A stretch of DNA of 64,000 bases from Pseudomonadales bacterium (GTDB taxonomy: Bacteria > Pseudomonadota > Gammaproteobacteria > Pseudomonadales > Halieaceae). The notes beneath the pieces were generated by a model. The model saw only the letters and a program-made list of their open reading frames with translations. It made no database searches and was not told the origin of the DNA. The translations under genes and the position numbers were made by a program. This document shows, piece after piece, positions 63,636 to 64,000 of the stretch. Within the stretch, counting starts at the first letter, position 1; each line of letters begins with the position of its first letter. The stretch lies in the NCBI GenBank assembly GCA_024234815.1, contig JACKNO010000002.1:496001-560000 (forward strand), written 5' to 3'.

Positions 63636-64000
63636 CTAGCTCTTCCGACGGCGTGCTGAGGTAAGTCCCAGTACACCCAGACCCAACAGTGCCAGGGTGC
63701 CTGGAGCGGGTACCTGACGCGCCAGTACCATGTCGAAATCGCTGGTGGCAATCCACTCGCCATTGTTCTGGCCGCCGTTATCACCGCCTTTGATACTGCC
63801 GCCAGCAAGAAGATCAACCTTCTGATCGCCGCCGCACAAGGGGGCGCAGGAGAATGAGTTCAGCTTCAGGTTCTGGCCAGTCTGGTTATCCAGAATAGAC
63901 ATCCCGGTATTGACCGCGCCAAACTCATTGGCGGGGCTACCTGCCAACACAATATTGGTATCGGGGTTGGCATTCAAAGCAACCCAGAAATCCGCAGCAT
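63636..64000 (-). CDS. PEP-CTERM sorting-domain protein, 5'-truncated by window edge
   Basis: The frame is open at the right edge (AADFWVALNANPDTN...), so only the last 121 residues are seen. The C-terminus is a PEP-CTERM tripartite signal: VPAPGTLALLGLG, a hydrophobic helix, then ARRRKS. The motif reads PAP in place of PEP. The body contains SFSCAPLCGGDQ and acidic, Gly-rich segments. It is a substrate for exosortase A (33057). It ends at a hairpin shared with prsT. Confidence 0.9.
   Translation of the reverse strand, partial: AADFWVALNANPDTNIVLAGSPANEFGAVNTGMSILDNQTGQNLKLNSFSCAPLCGGDQKVDLLAGGSIKGGDNGGQNNGEWIATSDFDMVLARQVPAPGTLALLGLGVLGLTSARRRKS

Overview
The window is a near-complete exosortase A (XrtA)/PEP-CTERM exopolysaccharide (EPS) island on the chromosome of a Gram-negative proteobacterium. 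Many proteins resemble named XrtA-associated families: the EPS export set, exosortase, three dedicated sugar transferases, FemAB-like protein, deacetylase, the PrsK/PrsR two-component pair and PrsT. The base composition, COQ4-type protein and AlgI-type acyltransferase fit a marine gammaproteobacterium (perhaps Halieaceae or a relative). That placement is inference; there is no rRNA or marker gene to confirm it. I saw no tRNA, rRNA, insertion sequence, integrase, CRISPR array or phage gene.

Layout. 1-7.7 kb: end of an MFS transporter, a COQ4-like protein, a long coiled-coil protein, a small GNAT-like protein behind a sigma-54-type promoter, and a coupled membrane O-acyltransferase/SGNH-like pair. 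8-15.2 kb: a forward operon with two acyl carrier proteins, an FkbH-like enzyme, a MaoC-SDR fusion, a GNAT protein, the two XrtA-associated hydrolases and a sulfotransferase; it looks like a pathway that makes and attaches an acyl decoration. 15.3-21.4 kb: flippase, an asparagine synthetase-like protein lacking the N-terminal Cys, acyltransferase-3, methyltransferase and a TPR-like secreted protein. 45.2-21.4 kb (minus strand): a 24-kb run of 18 closely packed genes, many with 4-nt overlaps, covering export, chain length, tyrosine kinase, outer-membrane protein, epimerase, deacetylases, sugar transferases, XrtA-EpsI and an O-antigen-ligase-like protein. A CRP-like site lies just upstream of the export gene. 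45.4-49.5 kb: a second XrtA-type ATPase, then a candidate sigma-54 promoter and the HPr-rel-A cassette (Tat-like small protein, PqqD-like protein, HprK-related kinase, nucleotidyltransferase). 49.5-55.2 kb: UDP-sugar dehydrogenase, prsK, prsR and an XrtA-associated acyltransferase. 55.2-64 kb: an AMIN/DUF1302-like outer-membrane protein, an RND exporter fused to a LolA-like domain, prsT, and the C-terminus of a PEP-CTERM substrate.

How it fits together. WecB and the UDP-sugar dehydrogenase probably supply amino-sugar uronates. The glycosyltransferases, flippase, chain-length protein, tyrosine kinase and export lipoprotein assemble and export a polymer. The O-acyl-, sulfo-, FkbH/ACP and deacetylase enzymes would decorate it. 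XrtA processes PEP-CTERM proteins such as the one at the right edge. PrsK/PrsR is a sigma-54 system, and two sigma-54-type promoters in this same window precede the GNAT gene and the HPr-rel-A cassette. That suggests one regulon. The least-described parts are the HPr-rel-A cassette with its candidate substrate and the FkbH/ACP/sulfotransferase operon.
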